Origin: Firmicutes bacterium CAG:194
Lineage (GTDB): Bacteria > Bacillota > Clostridia > Lachnospirales > Lachnospiraceae
Length of the DNA stretch: 12,584 bases
Direction of reading: 5' to 3'
NCBI GenBank assembly: GCA_000432915.1
Contig: HF995200.1
Coordinates: 1 to 12,584, forward strand
Shown one piece after another: positions 7,053 to 12,584 of this stretch; the first letter of the stretch is position 1, and the number at the start of each line of letters is the position of its first letter. The notes beneath the pieces were generated by a model. It was given only the letters and a program-made list of their open reading frames with translations, searched no databases and was not told where the DNA came from. The position numbers and the translations under genes were made by a program.

Positions 7053-7826
7053 TTATTTCACTCCAAGCCGCATCAGATAATCAAGGGACTGCTTCTGCCA
7101 GTCCGGTCTGGTTGTCTCTACAAGCACAGTCAGACTGCTGAAATATTTCTCATAAAATACCGCAAACTTTTTCCAGTCTGTCACACCACTGCCAACGGCA
7201 AGATGCAGATCATGTTTTCCGTCATGATCGTTGATATGTACGTGTCTGACATAAGGAGCCAGTGCTTCCACCCAGATATCGATCTCTGTCCGGGAAAGGG
7301 ATGCATGCGCATAATCCAGACAGACGCCATAGTTCGGATATTTTATCAGACGTTCGGAAAGCATCCGAAGCATATCCGGATCGTCATCAAACATATTTTC
7401 CATATAAATCGACAGATCCGGAAATTGTAAAAGCAGCTTTTCCACAAAATCACCTGTCATGGAAACTGCATTCTGTATATAAGATGAGTCATTTAAAAAC
7501 GGGTTGATATTGGTATGGAATACCACACCCGACACCTTTCCTCTTTCTGCCTGCTGCATGCTCTGCAGCATACGCAGCTCGGAAACCTCCCGGATCTTCG
7601 GATCTGCACTGAATACCGTCACATCCAGAAAAGCACCGTGCATCGTACAAATGGATGGTTTCCCACAGGCGTCATACTGCTGCCAGATTCCGTCAAGACG
7701 CTCCTCATCTGACAGCACAACCGGATCGTAAAAATCATTATATTCAAATCCCACCTGATAAGACTGCGCGATCTGACAATAGTCAGCCAGCCTGTCTGCT
7801 TTTGATACGATCAAAAACTGCCCCAT
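7053..7826 (-). CDS. Sugar-phosphate isomerase/epimerase-like TIM-barrel protein
   Basis: A 257-residue cytoplasmic protein of the xylose-isomerase-like TIM-barrel family (AP endonuclease 2-type fold). Visible family landmarks: a MHG motif at 62-64, HTN at 104-106, YMEN with E143, CLDYAHA with D171 and H174, HVHINDHDG with H197 and D200, H208, and a final VETTR with E237. Together these form the expected divalent-metal site. The reaction could be isomerisation or epimerisation of a sugar or inositol derivative; the substrate cannot be told from the sequence. An endonuclease IV role is less likely because the three-metal signature of that group is not evident. Start: ATG with AAGGG 6 nt upstream. 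It is the promoter-proximal gene of the signalling operon, which is an odd partner for the TIR and cyclase genes and may report a metabolite state (inference). Confidence 0.85.
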   Translation of the reverse strand: MGQFLIVSKADRLADYCQIAQSYQVGFEYNDFYDPVVLSDEERLDGIWQQYDACGKPSICTMHGAFLDVTVFSADPKIREVSELRMLQSMQQAERGKVSGVVFHTNINPFLNDSSYIQNAVSMTGDFVEKLLLQFPDLSIYMENMFDDDPDMLRMLSERLIKYPNYGVCLDYAHASLSRTEIDIWVEALAPYVRHVHINDHDGKHDLHLAVGSGVTDWKKFAVFYEKYFSSLTVLVETTRPDWQKQSLDYLMRLGVK

Positions 7827-7873
7827 GCCATTCCCTTTCTACCCATCAAAAAGTCCGAAATATATCAATCTCC

Positions 7874-7902
7874 AGTATACCACCTAACGCGCATGCGCAC
7901 AA
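7874..7902 (-). promoter_or_regulatory. Promoter of the six-gene signalling operon
   Basis: On the minus strand, a -35 box TTGTGC (7897-7902) and a -10 box TATACT (7874-7879) are separated by exactly 17 bp. The start would be near 7867, about 40 nt before the isomerase-like ATG. A 10-bp perfect palindrome GCGCATGCGC (7889-7898) lies in the spacer and covers two bases of the -35 box, a position where a repressor could act. The promoter begins right after the importer terminator. Confidence 0.65.
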
Positions 7903-7913
7903 GATAAGCACGC

Positions 7914-7960
7914 GAAAAAAGGAGCTTTACCGCACACTGATCTGTCCGGTAAGGCTCCTC
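7914..7960 (-). terminator. Intrinsic terminator of the amino-acid importer operon
   Basis: A 12-bp stem (7921-7932 with 7947-7958, one G-T wobble) is extended by an A-T pair, with a 14-nt loop. On the minus strand it is followed by six T (7915-7920 as A on the plus strand). It lies about 30 nt after the ATPase stop codon and insulates the importer from the signalling operon. Confidence 0.88.
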
Positions 7961-7988
7961 TCCATAAATTCTTTATTCTGTTTTTTAA

Positions 7989-8735
7989 TCAAAGATTGGT
8001 ATGAAAACGGTTCAGAAATTCCTTTGTCTGTTCCTTCTTCGCATGCTCAAATATATCGCTGCTTGAACCTTCTTCCACGATCACACCATCCGCCATAAAG
8101 ATGACCTTATCGGAAACCTCTTTTGCAAATGCCATTTCGTGTGTGACGACAAGCATCGTCATTCCTTCTTTGGCAAGCGTAGACATAACGGACAATACTT
8201 CTCCGACCATCTGCGGATCCAGGGCAGAAGTCGGCTCATCAAATAAGAGCACTTCCGGTTCCATGGCAAGTGCACGCGCAATGGCAACACGCTGCTTCTG
8301 TCCGCCCGATAACTGCCTTGGCTTGGCATTGATATACTGCTCCATTCCAACCTTTTTCAAGAATTTGATCGCCAGATCTCTGGCCTCCTTTTTGCTCTTC
8401 TTTGCAACGGTAACGGGGCCTGTCATGCAGTTTTCCAGCACCGTCATATTGGCAAACAGATTAAAATTCTGGAAAACCATTCCCACATGTTCCCTATAGG
8501 AAGGAATGTTCATTTTTGCATCCGTGATATCTTTTCCGTGGTAGTAAATATTGCCGCCTGTCGGCGTTTCCAGCAGGTTGACACATCGCAGCAACGTAGA
8601 TTTCCCCGATCCCGAAGGCCCTATGATGGAAATTGCCTCGCCTTTGTTGACCGTAAAATCGATATCCCGCAAAACCTCATGTGTTCCGAAAGATTTTTCC
8701 AGATGAGAGATCTGCAACACTTTTTCCGTATCCAT
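7989..8735 (-). CDS. Polar amino-acid ABC transporter, ATP-binding protein
   Basis: A 248-residue cytoplasmic ATPase that powers amino-acid import, of the GlnQ/HisP type. All nucleotide-binding motifs are intact: Walker A GPSGSGKST (39-47), Q-loop Q89, signature LSGGQ (142-146) followed by KQRVAIARALA, Walker B VLLFDEP with D166 and E167, D-loop SALD, and switch histidine H199. The length is normal. The start ATG overlaps the permease stop by one base (TAATG) and has AAGGGGGAG upstream, so expression is coupled to the permease. It is the third and last gene of the importer operon, followed by a strong terminator. The transported amino acid is not readable from this subunit. Confidence 0.96.
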   Translation of the reverse strand: MDTEKVLQISHLEKSFGTHEVLRDIDFTVNKGEAISIIGPSGSGKSTLLRCVNLLETPTGGNIYYHGKDITDAKMNIPSYREHVGMVFQNFNLFANMTVLENCMTGPVTVAKKSKKEARDLAIKFLKKVGMEQYINAKPRQLSGGQKQRVAIARALAMEPEVLLFDEPTSALDPQMVGEVLSVMSTLAKEGMTMLVVTHEMAFAKEVSDKVIFMADGVIVEEGSSSDIFEHAKKEQTKEFLNRFHTNL

Positions 8736-9520
8736 TATGCTCTCCCCCTTCCTGAAACACGCATCTGATTTCCGATATCCATGACATCCACAAGCTCATA
8801 GTTGTCATCTCCGTCCAGCTTTCTTTCCCAGAGAGCCAACAGTCTTGAAGATACAAGTGTCATCGTCAGATAAATACACATGACGATCGTCGCGGATTCA
8901 AAATAGGTATATAAAGCACCAGCCACACTTTTATGAACAAAGAACAGATCCACAATACTGATGACTGACAGGACTGAAGTATCCTTGATATTGATGATAA
9001 AGTTATTGCCGATCTGCGGAATGATATTCCGAAATGCCTGTGGCAGAATGACCTTGAGCATTGCCTGCACATGTGTCATTCCGATTGCCTTTGCGCCTTC
9101 CATCTGTCCCGGATCAACGGAAATAATACCGCCTCTGACGGATTCCGCCATGTAGGCACCGGTATTGATGGAAACAACCAGAAATGCTGCCTGCCACATA
9201 CCAAGCTGGATATTGCACATCTGTGACAGTCCGAAGTAAATAAAGACTGCCTGCACGATCATCGGTGTACCACGGAAAATCTCCACATAGGCTTTCAGTA
9301 TCACCTTGACAAGCCCCAGCAGGAGCCGTTTGCCGATCCCATCCCGTTTTTTATCCACAGGTATCGTCTGCACGATACCGACCGCAAAACCGATCACACA
9401 ACCGATCGCAGTAGAAACAAGTGCGATCAGCAGCGTTGTGCCCGCTCCTTTCAGATAGGAAATGCCGTAGTTTTGTAAAATATAAACAATACGCTCAAAA
9501 AAATTCATTTCGGAAATCAT
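8735..9520 (-). CDS. Polar amino-acid ABC transporter, permease protein
   Basis: A 261-residue inner-membrane protein of the HisM/GlnP family that forms the import channel, probably as a homodimer because only one permease gene is present. Hydrophobic segments appear at about 25-52, 68-100 (broken by the family RGTP motif at 83-86), 110-126, 175-195 and 208-230. The EAA loop that docks on the ATPase is at about 139-162 (QMEGAKAIGMTHVQAMLK, then VILPQA). The C-terminal ~30 residues after the last membrane segment are hydrophilic and a little longer than usual. Start: ATG with AAAGGAG 7 nt upstream; an in-frame ATG at codon 5 is a less favoured alternative. It lies 26 nt downstream of the receptor gene and overlaps the ATPase gene by one base. 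Confidence 0.95.
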   Translation of the reverse strand: MISEMNFFERIVYILQNYGISYLKGAGTTLLIALVSTAIGCVIGFAVGIVQTIPVDKKRDGIGKRLLLGLVKVILKAYVEIFRGTPMIVQAVFIYFGLSQMCNIQLGMWQAAFLVVSINTGAYMAESVRGGIISVDPGQMEGAKAIGMTHVQAMLKVILPQAFRNIIPQIGNNFIINIKDTSVLSVISIVDLFFVHKSVAGALYTYFESATIVMCIYLTMTLVSSRLLALWERKLDGDDNYELVDVMDIGNQMRVSGRGRA

Positions 9521-9546
9521 AGTATTTCTCCTTTAAAAACAATCCC

Positions 9547-10473
9547 TTATTCAGACAATGGCTGAACAGAAATTGCTTCATTCATCATGGAATCAAAATC
9601 ATCCGCTGTCATTGTGGAAAGAACAGAGTTGATACCATCTAAAAGCTCGGTGTTCCCTTTCTTTACGGAAATGCCGATGTTGATCTCTTCCTCAGAAACC
9701 TGGAAGTTGTCATCGGAATCTGTGAAATCAAGAAGCTTCAGATCCGGATAAGCAACAACTGCTGCCTTTGCAGTCGGCATATCTGTCACTACGAGGTCTG
9801 TACGTGCGCTTTCCAGTGCAACCAGCATCGCCGGAGCAGATTCCTGTGCAGGCTGGATATTGGCATCCTTGATCTGTGGCAGGCAGACATCATACCATAC
9901 GGTACCAAGCTGCGAAGTACAGGTTGCACCTGCAAGATCTGCAACACCCTTGGCATCCGCATACTGTCCGTCGCTCTTTACCAGGCCTACGATAGAAGCA
10001 TAGTAATAAGGCTGTGAGAAATCTACCATCTGCAGACGCTCTGATGTGATGGACTGACCTGCAATGACACAGTCAACCGTTCCGGACTGTACAGCCGGTA
10101 CTAAAGAATCCCAATCCAGTTTGACGATCTGAAGCTCATAACCAAGAGCATCTGCAATTTTCTTTGCCATCATAACATCATAGCCATATGCATAATCTGA
10201 GCTGTCATTGATCTTGACCGCACCGTTGGAATCATCTGCCTGTGTCCAGTTGTACGGTGCATAACCACATTCCATCGCTACTTTTAAAGTTTTCTTTTCT
10301 GCACTGCTGTCTTCTGCCGCATCTGTGCTTTCATCTGAAGATGTCTCCTCCGAAACGGCTGCATCTGTGCTTTCTGATGCTGCGCTCGTATCTGCCTCTT
10401 TGCCGCTTCCGCAGGCTGTCAGCATTGCTGCTGTCATAACAGCTAATAATAAACCAATTACTTTCTTTTTCAT
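9547..10473 (-). CDS. Amino-acid ABC transporter, substrate-binding lipoprotein
   Basis: A 308-residue extracellular receptor anchored as a lipoprotein. It has a KKK basic start, a hydrophobic signal core (residues 5-18) and the lipobox LTAC with C21 as the lipidated cysteine. A Ser/Asp/Glu-rich spacer (24-60) follows, then a periplasmic-binding-protein type 3 fold (62-308). Family landmarks include KVAMECGYAPYNW (64-76), GYDVMMAKKIADALG, the ligand-contacting ITSERLQMVDFSQPYYY (R146, D151) and the VVTDMPTA segment with D231. It binds a polar amino acid; which one is not clear. The start at 10473 has AGGAGG 6 nt upstream and gives a proper signal peptide. The frame stays open to 10503, but the extra MRICARRRKI would precede the signal and has no ribosome-binding site. 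It follows a long structured leader. Confidence 0.95.
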   Translation of the reverse strand: MKKKVIGLLLAVMTAAMLTACGSGKEADTSAASESTDAAVSEETSSDESTDAAEDSSAEKKTLKVAMECGYAPYNWTQADDSNGAVKINDSSDYAYGYDVMMAKKIADALGYELQIVKLDWDSLVPAVQSGTVDCVIAGQSITSERLQMVDFSQPYYYASIVGLVKSDGQYADAKGVADLAGATCTSQLGTVWYDVCLPQIKDANIQPAQESAPAMLVALESARTDLVVTDMPTAKAAVVAYPDLKLLDFTDSDDNFQVSEEEINIGISVKKGNTELLDGINSVLSTMTADDFDSMMNEAISVQPLSE

Positions 10474-10710
10474 AATTTTCCTCCTTCTTGCGCAAATCCG
10501 CATCCAAATGAACTCACTACTCGAAAATCATGCTGCTTTCGCAGCATCCGCACTTCGTTCTTTAGATTTTCTCTACGTGAACCTCGGTCCATACATAATC
10601 GCCTGCGGCGATGGACCGAGTCTACATCATGCATCTTTGATGCATGACAAGTCACGCTCGGGTGAAATCAAATGCCTGCTATGCAGGCGCTTGATTTCCT
10701 TCCTCGCTAC
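10474..10710 (-). repeat. Cluster of four strong inverted repeats in the importer leader
   Basis: No gene is seen here. In minus-strand order: (a) 10664-10698, an 8-bp outer stem (10664-10671 with 10691-10698) and a 6-bp inner stem GCCTGC/GCAGGC with a 3-nt loop; (b) 10627-10647, a 9-bp stem with a 3-nt loop; (c) 10583-10620, a perfect 10-bp stem (CTCGGTCCAT/ATGGACCGAG) with an inner CGCC/GGCG stem and a 7-nt bulge; (d) 10530-10547, a 7-bp stem closed on the minus strand by GAAA, a GNRA-type tetraloop. The palindrome TTGCGCAA (10488-10495) precedes the receptor's ribosome-binding site. CCGAG near 10656-10660 could instead pair with the CTCGG that opens stem (c). It may be a dispersed intergenic repeat, a small mobile element or a folded 5' leader; the sequence alone does not decide. 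Confidence 0.7.
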
Positions 10711-10755
10711 AAAAATAGAGGAAACTCCCCTAAGGGAATTTCCTCTTTGAAATTC
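10711..10755 (-). terminator. Terminator-like hairpin with possible antiterminator in the importer leader
   Basis: On the minus strand an 8-bp stem AGAGGAAA/TTTCCTCT (10717-10724 with 10739-10746) plus an inner TCCC/GGGA stem is followed by A and then five T (10711-10715). It lies about 35 nt after the predicted importer start site. Just upstream, GAATTTC (10749-10755) can pair perfectly with GAAATTC (10736-10742), a 7-bp alternative that would break the terminator stem. This layout fits transcription attenuation, but the hairpin could also be a back-up terminator for dnaJ if the real importer promoter lies further downstream. Confidence 0.6.
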
Positions 10756-10785
10756 ATTTCATATCTTATGCGCTTTTGTTTACAT

Positions 10786-10814
10786 AGTGTAGCATATATT
10801 GTCTGAAAAAACAA
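10786..10814 (-). promoter_or_regulatory. Promoter of the amino-acid importer operon
   Basis: On the minus strand, TTGTTT (-35, 10809-10814) is followed after 17 bp by TACACT (-10, 10786-10791), which is preceded by TGC, an extended -10. Transcription would begin near 10779, giving a leader of about 305 nt before the receptor gene. It starts just after the dnaJ terminator. Confidence 0.6.
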
Positions 10815-10832
10815 GCCTGATCTGCGAAAGTT

Positions 10833-10868
10833 AAAAACAAAAGCGGTTTCCATCAGGAAGCCGCTTTT
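10833..10868 (-). terminator. Intrinsic terminator overlapping the 3' end of dnaJ
   Basis: A 13-bp stem (10839-10851 with 10856-10868, one G-T wobble) closes a 4-nt loop and is followed on the minus strand by G and then five T (10833-10837). The TGA stop codon of the dnaJ-like gene falls in the loop, so the last codons form one arm of the terminator. Confidence 0.9.
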
Positions 10869-11848
10869 GCATATTCCGTTAATTTCTGTTTTGCAGCCGG
10901 TGTCAGATGCTTCGGCACATGAATCTGTATGACTGCATATTCGTCCCCTTTCCGGGACGGATTTTTCATGGACACGATCCCTTTTCCCTTCAGCCTGATC
11001 TTTGTACCGGACTGTGTACCTTCTTTGATCTTACAGCTTACTTTACCGGTCAGTGTCGGTACGATCGCCTCGCCGCCGAGAACCGCTGTTTCAAAAGGAA
11101 TCTCCACTGTTGTATAGAGATCCGTTCCTTTTCGTTCAAATCCGGGCTTACTCTGCACAGTAACCTCAAGGAGCATATTTCCTGCCTGTCCGCCGTTCTG
11201 ACCGGGCATTCCTTTTCCACGCAGACGGATCTTCTGTCCGGAATCGATTCCTGCGGGAATGTGTACTTTCAGTGACTGCTGTGATCCGTCCGGCGAGCGG
11301 AAACTGATCACTTTATCCGCACCAAGTGCAGCCTCCTCAAAAGTAACATCCACCTTTGCCAGGACATCTTCGCCTTCTCTGCTGCGCCTTGCACGTCCTC
11401 TGCCTCCAAAGATGTTTTCTTCCTGATCTGCGCCACCGAAGTGGAAACCGCCATAGCCTTTTCCCTGTCCGAAAATGCCGTCAAAAATATCATCCAGATC
11501 TTCGCCGGTATAATGGAATTCCTGATATCCACCGGGGCCGCCTCCAAAGTGGAAAGAACCACCTGCAAAGCCGGAACCTGCCTGCTGCCCATATCCACCG
11601 GCGCCAGTGCCTCCACCTTCTTCAAAAGCCGCATGCCCGAACTGATCGTACAATTTCTTCTTTTCTTTATCACTTAATACATTATAGGCTTCCGTGACTT
11701 CCTTAAATTTTTCCTCCGCAGCCGGATTATCCTTATTCATATCCGGATGGTATTTTTTTGCCATTTTTCTGTAGGCTTTTTTAATGGAAGCATCATCTGC
11801 ATTTCTGTCAATTCCAAGCACTTCATAATAATCACGCTTGCCAGCCAT
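10853..11848 (-). CDS. DnaJ-family (type II/CbpA-like) co-chaperone
   Basis: A 331-residue cytoplasmic co-chaperone that stimulates DnaK ATPase and delivers unfolded clients. Residues ~5-70 are the J domain with the essential HPD at 34-36. Residues ~76-150 are a Gly/Phe-rich linker with GYG and FHFGG repeats. Residues ~158-235 and 236-315 are the two substrate-binding beta domains. There are no CxxCxGxG zinc-finger repeats, so this is a type II protein (CbpA-like) rather than canonical DnaJ. Start: ATG at 11848 with AAGGTGA placed correctly upstream; an in-frame GTG three codons earlier lies inside that ribosome-binding site. It follows hsp20 by about 100 nt across a hairpin, and no strong promoter is seen in the gap, so partial read-through from the hsp20 promoter is possible. 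It is not part of a dnaK operon here. Confidence 0.93.
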   Translation of the reverse strand: MAGKRDYYEVLGIDRNADDASIKKAYRKMAKKYHPDMNKDNPAAEEKFKEVTEAYNVLSDKEKKKLYDQFGHAAFEEGGGTGAGGYGQQAGSGFAGGSFHFGGGPGGYQEFHYTGEDLDDIFDGIFGQGKGYGGFHFGGADQEENIFGGRGRARRSREGEDVLAKVDVTFEEAALGADKVISFRSPDGSQQSLKVHIPAGIDSGQKIRLRGKGMPGQNGGQAGNMLLEVTVQSKPGFERKGTDLYTTVEIPFETAVLGGEAIVPTLTGKVSCKIKEGTQSGTKIRLKGKGIVSMKNPSRKGDEYAVIQIHVPKHLTPAAKQKLTEYAKAAS

Positions 11849-11907
11849 TCTTTTCACCTTCTTTTCCGTTTACTTCTCATCATTCTAAAATACTGATCGG
11901 ATTTTTC

Positions 11908-11943
11908 GTTATACATAAACGCCCCGGATCACTCCGGGGCGTT
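11908..11943 (-). terminator. GC-rich hairpin terminator downstream of hsp20
   Basis: A perfect 11-bp stem (11918-11928 with 11933-11943, 4-nt loop), containing GCCCCGGA, begins 5 nt after the hsp20 stop. On the minus strand it is followed by TATGTATAACG, a poor T-tract, so termination may be incomplete and let some transcripts continue into dnaJ. Confidence 0.75.
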
Positions 11944-11948
11944 CGTTG

Positions 11949-12407
11949 TTATCCTTCGATCGCAACGTATTTCTTTTCTTCAACAGATTTTTCCGGTTCT
12001 TTCGGAATGAAGAGTTTCAAAATACCATGCTGGAAGGAAGCCTTGATATCATCCTGACTGATTCCTTCCCCTACATAGAAGCTACGTTCACAAGCACCTG
12101 CATAACGCTCACGGCGGATGTATTTGCCGGACTTCTTATCCTTTTCATCCTCATCAAGACCTCTTGCTGCGCTGATGGTCAGATAACCGTTCTCAACGCT
12201 TGCTTTGATCTCATCTTTCTTAAATCCCGGAAGATCCATCTCAAGCTCATATCCGTTTTCTACTTCTTTTACATCTGTACTCATCACATTTTTAGCTCTG
12301 TGTCCGTACAGCTTTTTCTGCATATCCTTGAACTCCTTCTCATCAAACCAAGGATCTGTAAAGAAATCTCCAAACATATCATTTCCAAAAATACTAGGCA
12401 TCAACAT
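11949..12407 (-). CDS. Small heat-shock protein, Hsp20/alpha-crystallin family
   Basis: A 152-residue ATP-independent holdase that binds unfolding proteins and forms oligomers. Residues 1-40 are the variable N-terminal arm, rich in Phe, Asp and Met. Residues ~42-137 form the alpha-crystallin domain with the ELEMDLPGFKKDEI strand motif and the closing QHGILKLFIPK motif. The C-terminal tail has a VAI (148-150) that fits the IxI/V motif used in oligomer contacts. Length is typical. Start: ATG at 12407 with AAAGGA about 11 nt upstream; an ATG two codons downstream is a possible alternative. It is probably monocistronic or leads into dnaJ, and it is controlled by a promoter overlapped by a CIRCE operator. 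Confidence 0.95.
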   Translation of the reverse strand: MLMPSIFGNDMFGDFFTDPWFDEKEFKDMQKKLYGHRAKNVMSTDVKEVENGYELEMDLPGFKKDEIKASVENGYLTISAARGLDEDEKDKKSGKYIRRERYAGACERSFYVGEGISQDDIKASFQHGILKLFIPKEPEKSVEEKKYVAIEG

Positions 12408-12516
12408 AAGTCATCCATCCTTTCTATTCTTAAAACTATTTGTTTTGATGTCAAATCAGAACCGGAAGCTTTAGGAACTTTTCTTTCTTTTGTTCCCCTT
12501 CCTTTGTTCTATAACT

Positions 12517-12545
12517 GTTATAACACCTAGTATTAGCACTGTCAA
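12517..12545 (-). promoter_or_regulatory. Promoter of hsp20
   Basis: On the minus strand, consensus TTGACA (12540-12545), a 17-bp spacer and TATAAC (12517-12522) preceded by TGT (extended -10). Expected start near 12510, giving a leader of about 100 nt. The CIRCE operator covers the -35 box and part of the spacer. Confidence 0.88.
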
Positions 12546-12559
12546 GAGGTGAGTGCTAA
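12533..12559. promoter_or_regulatory. CIRCE operator, HrcA-binding site
   Basis: Inverted repeat TTAGCACTG - 9 bp - GAGTGCTAA. This matches the CIRCE consensus (TTAGCACTC-N9-GAGTGCTAA) at every arm position but one (G at 12541). It covers the hsp20 -35 box, so HrcA binding would block RNA polymerase and heat would relieve it. Confidence 0.93.
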
Positions 12560-12561
12560 TT

Positions 12562-12583
12562 ATTTTGTGAAGATTTTGTGAAG
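12562..12583. repeat. Tandem 11-bp direct repeat upstream of the hsp20 promoter
   Basis: Two identical, adjacent 11-bp units (ATTTTGTGAAG at 12562-12572 and 12573-12583). On the minus strand they read TTCACA-N5-TTCACA, one helical turn apart, like sites for OmpR/PhoB-type regulators. The repeat lies 16 bp beyond the -35 box, and the window ends just after it, so it may belong to this promoter or to a gene outside. Confidence 0.5.
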
Positions 12584-12584
12584 C

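Noticed and set aside
10470..10655. Minus-strand 61-codon frame in the importer leader
   Set aside because: It runs through perfect hairpins, has a basic random-like composition and no ribosome-binding site; the palindromes explain it.
10325..10750. Plus-strand 141-codon frame
   Set aside because: It is antisense to the receptor signal peptide region and then crosses the inverted repeats; no support as a gene.
11849..11917. Separate dnaJ promoter
   Set aside because: A TAGAAT -10-like hexamer is present in the gap, but no acceptable -35 box lies 16-18 bp upstream, so it is not called.
12562..12583. CtsR or Rex binding site
   Set aside because: The repeat is direct with TTCACA units, not the GGTCAAA heptads of CtsR, and not the inverted TTGTGA...TCACAA of Rex.
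1..12584. CRISPR array, tRNA or rRNA genes, insertion sequence
   Set aside because: No regularly spaced repeats, cloverleaf-like segment, rRNA sequence or transposase was seen on either strand.

Overview
All credible genes in this window lie on the minus strand, so the biological reading order runs from the high coordinates down to the low ones. Gram-positive style ribosome-binding sites (AGGAGG-type), vegetative promoters with 17-bp spacers, a CIRCE element, a lipoprotein amino-acid receptor and the protein sequences themselves all point to Firmicutes, most likely a Clostridia of the Lachnospiraceae type. The species cannot be named from the sequence alone.

Region 1 (12584 to 10833) is a heat-shock module. 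A small heat-shock protein (hsp20) is driven by a near-consensus promoter overlapped by a CIRCE operator, so HrcA repression is expected. Next comes a DnaJ-type co-chaperone without a zinc finger. A hairpin separates the two genes, and a second hairpin terminator closes dnaJ.

Region 2 (10814 to 7914) is a polar amino-acid ABC importer with its own promoter: lipoprotein receptor, permease, ATPase, then a strong terminator. Its leader, about 300 nt long, is unusual. A terminator-like hairpin sits just downstream of the promoter, followed by four further strong inverted repeats before the receptor's ribosome-binding site.

Region 3 (7902 to 1618) is the most interesting part. It is a six-gene, very tightly packed operon behind a clear promoter: a xylose-isomerase-like TIM-barrel enzyme, a GAF-GGDEF diguanylate cyclase, a TIR protein with two zinc ribbons, a class III nucleotide cyclase with a degenerate receiver domain, an unrecognised protein with a duplicated C-terminal unit, and a PIN/NYN-like nuclease-fold protein. 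The gaps are 2, 16, -1, about 8 (or -4) and 1 nt. The combination of two nucleotide second-messenger synthases, a TIR domain (potential NAD-consuming effector) and a PIN-like RNase resembles the parts list of nucleotide-signalling stress or antiphage systems such as Pycsar or CBASS, but matches none that I know. Its function is an inference.

Region 4 (1568 to 1) is asnS, asparaginyl-tRNA synthetase, with its own promoter, a short leader without a T-box and a downstream stem-loop.
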